DNA from: Spirochaetales bacterium
GTDB taxonomy: Bacteria; Spirochaetota; Spirochaetia; Sphaerochaetales; Sphaerochaetaceae
Length of the DNA stretch: 8,031 bases
Reading direction: 5' to 3'
Assembly (NCBI GenBank): GCA_022784805.1
Contig: JALFYG010000042.1
Coordinates: forward strand, 1-8,031
The position numbers were made by a program, and so were the translations under genes. The notes under the pieces were generated by a model, which was not told the DNA's origin, did not search any database, and saw nothing but the letters and a program-made list of their open reading frames with translations. Of this stretch, positions 6,088 through 8,031 are shown in pieces. Numbering within the stretch: the stretch's first letter is position 1; the number at the start of each line of letters is the position of its first letter.

Positions 6088-7149
6088 CTAAAGTAGTATC
6101 CACTCGAATAGATAGAATATACTCATGACCACGATAATCAAGAGTAAGAGCCAAAGAAAGAAGCCTATAGTCTTCAGTACTTTGTTTTTCTCTTTCAGGA
6201 GAAATAGATGTGGCCAAATGTTTCCCCAATTTCCAGAGAAGAGGACGATGGAGAAAAAGAGGATAAAGGAGAAGATTCTATTGAGAACAGTCTCAGTCGT
6301 AGAGGCACTGTCTTTCACGTCCATAGTGAGTGTTCCATAAGCAAGGAAGAGATATAGAAACGAGGATACGAGCTTCAAGACTATACTTCTCCCTCTGAAA
6401 CCAGGAGGAAGCCAGCGTCTCCAATCTGAGAGGTTAATAGCTTTCTTTAGCTCCTCTACGCTTTTATATCTATTGGCTTTCTCCAGCTCAGTGCATTTAT
6501 CTACAACAGTACGCATTCGTCCAGTACACTTCTTTTCTGAGGGTAAGTGTCCGGTGAGAATCTCGTTAAGAAGCACTCCCAGTGCATAAATATCAGTAGA
6601 AGGATCGGATTGGGAGAAGCCATATTGCTCGGGAGCAGCGTATCCTTCTGTTCCCATCAACACGGTGTCCCTGTTCTTATAAGTATGTTCTTTCTTGGCA
6701 GCTCCCCAATCAATGAGCCAGACTTTGTCATTGCTGTCCAAAAGAACATTCTCTGGTTTTATGTCTCGATGGATGATGGCCGGTAGATGGTTGTGGAGAG
6801 GTTTTAGGATATTGGATAGTGATGTGATTATCCACCTGGCTTCTTTCTCGTTGAATTTGATACCTCTATCTAAGAGGGTGCGGAGATTAGGAGCGTCTAT
6901 ATACTCTTCTATGATGACAATGTACGATTCTCTATTAATAATTTCTTCCGTTTTCGGAATACCTTTGAAATTATAATTCTTCAAAAATTGATAAACACCC
7001 TTCGATTCTTTCGGAGAGCGTTTAATGGCAAAGAGCTTTCCGTCCTCAATGCGCTTTGCCTTCACCACGCCTTTAGTATCTAAAGAGGTATCTGATGGCT
7101 CATATCTATCAAAAGGAAACCAGTCCCAATCTTCCCATGACATTTCCAT
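6088..7149 (-). CDS. Membrane-anchored Ser/Thr protein kinase (Hanks type)
   Basis: A 353-residue protein with an N-terminal eukaryotic-type kinase domain and a C-terminal membrane part. Motifs: FAIKR with the ATP-binding Lys43; HRDIKPEN (127-134) with catalytic Asp129 and Asn134; LIDWG (145-149), where DWG replaces DFG but the metal-binding Asp147 is kept; GTEGYAAPEQYG (166-177); and DIYALGVLLNEILTG (186-200). The glycine-rich loop is degenerate (about 20-32), and the helix C glutamate is not obvious. Three hydrophobic helices follow at about 258-276, 290-306 and 327-351. There is no PASTA or other sensor domain. It is likely active, since the core residues are intact. The start at 7149 has no Shine-Dalgarno; Met3 (7143) is an alternative. 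It is divergent from the HTH gene, whose start is 26 nt away. Substrates are unknown. Confidence 0.9.
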   Translation of the reverse strand: MEMSWEDWDWFPFDRYEPSDTSLDTKGVVKAKRIEDGKLFAIKRSPKESKGVYQFLKNYNFKGIPKTEEIINRESYIVIIEEYIDAPNLRTLLDRGIKFNEKEARWIITSLSNILKPLHNHLPAIIHRDIKPENVLLDSNDKVWLIDWGAAKKEHTYKNRDTVLMGTEGYAAPEQYGFSQSDPSTDIYALGVLLNEILTGHLPSEKKCTGRMRTVVDKCTELEKANRYKSVEELKKAINLSDWRRWLPPGFRGRSIVLKLVSSFLYLFLAYGTLTMDVKDSASTTETVLNRIFSFILFFSIVLFSGNWGNIWPHLFLLKEKNKVLKTIGFFLWLLLLIIVVMSIFYLFEWILL

Positions 7150-7175
7150 ATTTCTACATTAGCATATTCTCTATC
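7137..7175. promoter_or_regulatory. Very short divergent control region between kinase and HTH genes
   Basis: Only 26 nt separate the two start codons (7150-7175). For the plus strand, ATGACA (7137-7142, five of six to TTGACA) with 17 nt to TAGCAT (7160-7165, four of six) would start transcription around 7172, giving a nearly leaderless message. On the minus strand only a weak TATGCT-like -10 is visible within the gap. No Shine-Dalgarno precedes either start. If this is correct, each promoter lies partly inside the neighbouring gene. Confidence 0.3.
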
Positions 7176-7601
7176 ATGACAGAAAGAAAAACATCCGAGT
7201 TAAAGGGAATACTCCGCTCCTCGAAGGTAGAGGATTGGGATCAGTTTTCAAAAGAGTTTTCTTATCCACTGGATTGGAGAGATTACCTCTTGTCTATTCT
7301 TAAGGAGAAGGGGATGGATAAGAGCGAGTGTATCAAGAATAGTGGACTCGAAATACACTATGCCTACCAGATTCTATCAGGAGTAAGAAATCCAACAAGG
7401 GATAAGATCCTTGCACTGTCTTTTGGTGGAGGACTAGGGCTGGATGAGATTGATAGATGCCTAGAGAAGGGTGGTTTCCAACCCTTATATCCTAAGAATC
7501 CAAGGGATGCCTTGATCGCCTGTGCTGTAAACAGCGGGGTAAAGAAAGTCGTTGATTTGAATATCCTTTTGTCAGATAAAGGACTCTCTCCGCTGGAATG
7601 A
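7176..7601 (+). CDS. Small helix-turn-helix (XRE-like) protein
   Basis: A 141-residue soluble protein. The region at about 36-100 reads as an all-helical XRE-like DNA-binding unit: YLLSILKEKGMDKSECIKNS, then the turn and recognition-like helix IHYAYQILSGVRNPTRDKIL, then LGLDEIDRCLEKGGF. The conserved-looking C-terminal segment PLYPKNPRDALIACAVNSG and the tail LSDKGLSPLE match my recollection of small XRE-type regulators that are common in gut Firmicutes; this is memory, not a search. The ATG at 7176 is chosen because it begins a polar, family-like N-terminus (MTERKTSELK). The frame opens earlier at 7095 but would overlap the kinase gene. No Shine-Dalgarno is seen. Its divergent, 26-nt-spaced position suggests that it regulates, or is regulated by, the kinase. 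Confidence 0.8.
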   Translation: MTERKTSELKGILRSSKVEDWDQFSKEFSYPLDWRDYLLSILKEKGMDKSECIKNSGLEIHYAYQILSGVRNPTRDKILALSFGGGLGLDEIDRCLEKGGFQPLYPKNPRDALIACAVNSGVKKVVDLNILLSDKGLSPLE

Positions 7602-7618
7602 TTATGCTGTGAGCATAA
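7602..7618 (+). repeat. Perfect inverted repeat just after the HTH gene
   Basis: TTATGCT (7602-7608) and AGCATAA (7612-7618) are exact reverse complements around GTG, beginning at the base after the HTH stop codon. It could be a hairpin protecting the 3' end or a 17-bp operator-like dyad ahead of the membrane-protein gene. No U tract follows, so it is not a standard terminator. Confidence 0.6.
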
Positions 7619-7620
7619 CA

Positions 7621-7657
7621 CCTTCTTTTCCTTCAGTTCTAAGCTGAAAGAAGGAGG
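7621..7657 (+). promoter_or_regulatory. Leader hairpin overlapping the Shine-Dalgarno of the membrane-protein gene
   Basis: CCTTCTTT (7621-7628) pairs exactly with AAAGAAGG (7647-7654), and an inner CAG/CTG pair (7634-7636 with 7644-7646) extends the helix past a 5-nt bulge. The 3' arm includes the first half of the strong ribosome site AAGGAGG (7651-7657), which sits 5 nt before the ATG at 7663. Folding would mask the ribosome site, so this could tune translation. A run of T at 7659-7662 also allows a weak terminator reading. Confidence 0.45.
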
Positions 7658-7662
7658 ATTTT

Positions 7663-8028
7663 ATGAAGACAGCAAAGCTAATAATAGGAATAATCGCCAT
7701 AGTCCTGTCTGTAGTGTTGTTTTTTCAATCTGCACTTGTAGGACTTGGAGACGCAATATTTTTAGAAGAAGGGGAAGGAAGCGGTGGATTTGGAATTGTG
7801 ATGTCCATACTCCTTCTTATTGGAGGAATAGTATCAATCAGTGCCAGAAAGAGTAAGGGCGGGGCGGTCTTCTGTCTTGTAGATTACGCCCTTACAGGCT
7901 TCATTGGATTATCTTTCTCAGGGAACTTTGCAGACCTTGCCATCTGGGAAACCATAAGTTTGATATTCGGGGCAGTGTTCCTTCTTTCCCTTATTTTGGG
8001 TAGGAGACAGAAGCATGAAGAAGAGTAG
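7663..8028 (+). CDS. Small multi-pass membrane protein, function unknown
   Basis: A 121-residue, very hydrophobic protein with about four predicted membrane helices (roughly 5-27, 43-60, 68-86 and 93-112), a short acidic loop EEGEGSGG (35-43), a basic SARKSKGG loop (59-66) and a charged tail GRRQKHEEE. The start is well supported by AAGGAGG 5 nt upstream. It resembles small hypothetical membrane proteins (the pattern is IIGIIAIVL..., ARKSKGG..., and a final FGAVFLLSLIL helix) that I associate with gut anaerobes, but I recognise no named function. It follows the HTH gene by 61 nt on the same strand and might be co-transcribed with it. Roles as a kinase partner, sensor or immunity-type protein are only possibilities. 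Confidence 0.8.
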   Translation: MKTAKLIIGIIAIVLSVVLFFQSALVGLGDAIFLEEGEGSGGFGIVMSILLLIGGIVSISARKSKGGAVFCLVDYALTGFIGLSFSGNFADLAIWETISLIFGAVFLLSLILGRRQKHEEE

Positions 8029-8031
8029 TGT

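Noticed and set aside
7095..7175. Upstream extension of the HTH protein (27 extra residues)
   Set aside because: It would overlap the kinase 5' end, its composition is unlike the rest of the protein, and the Met at 7176 starts a family-like N-terminus.

Overview
The window suggests a diderm (LPS-type outer membrane) bacterium that uses sigma-54. Three lpt genes lie directly upstream of rpoN. The YmdB-like protein has an unusual metal site and, from my general impression of the family, fits a gut or rumen spirochaete (Spirochaetota). The helix-turn-helix, kinase and small membrane proteins at the right end resemble families common in gut anaerobes. The taxonomic call is an inference at low to moderate confidence.

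Left half (1-4058, all minus strand): one compact housekeeping operon. In transcription order it reads a YmdB-like phosphodiesterase homologue, an RseC-like redox membrane protein, lptC (as a lipoprotein), lptA, lptB, and rpoN, which runs off the left edge. Adjacent genes overlap by 4-8 nt or are 1-10 nt apart, which predicts co-transcription and translational coupling. LptC, LptA and LptB are parts of the lipopolysaccharide transport bridge. The inner-membrane LptF/LptG pair is not in the window.

Middle (4072-4525): a divergent tRNA-Leu(CAG) with a plausible promoter and a strong intrinsic terminator. It is followed by a perfect 16-copy tandem array of the 9-mer GACTCGACA, flanked by inverted partial copies. 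The array sits just upstream of the next gene and could be a regulatory array or an unstable VNTR.

Right half (4526-8031): an accessory-looking segment beyond the tRNA. It holds an AlbA_2 (Schlafen-like)/HATPase_c_4 putative regulator (plus), a membrane-anchored Ser/Thr kinase (minus), a divergent small helix-turn-helix protein whose start lies only 26 nt from the kinase start, and a small multi-pass membrane protein (plus). The kinase/HTH pair has almost no room for separate promoters and shows no Shine-Dalgarno on either side, unlike the other genes here. No integrase, transposase or CRISPR array is visible. The most interesting items are the 9-bp array at the promoter of the AlbA_2 gene, the YmdB homologue with substituted metal ligands, and the kinase/HTH/membrane-protein cluster.
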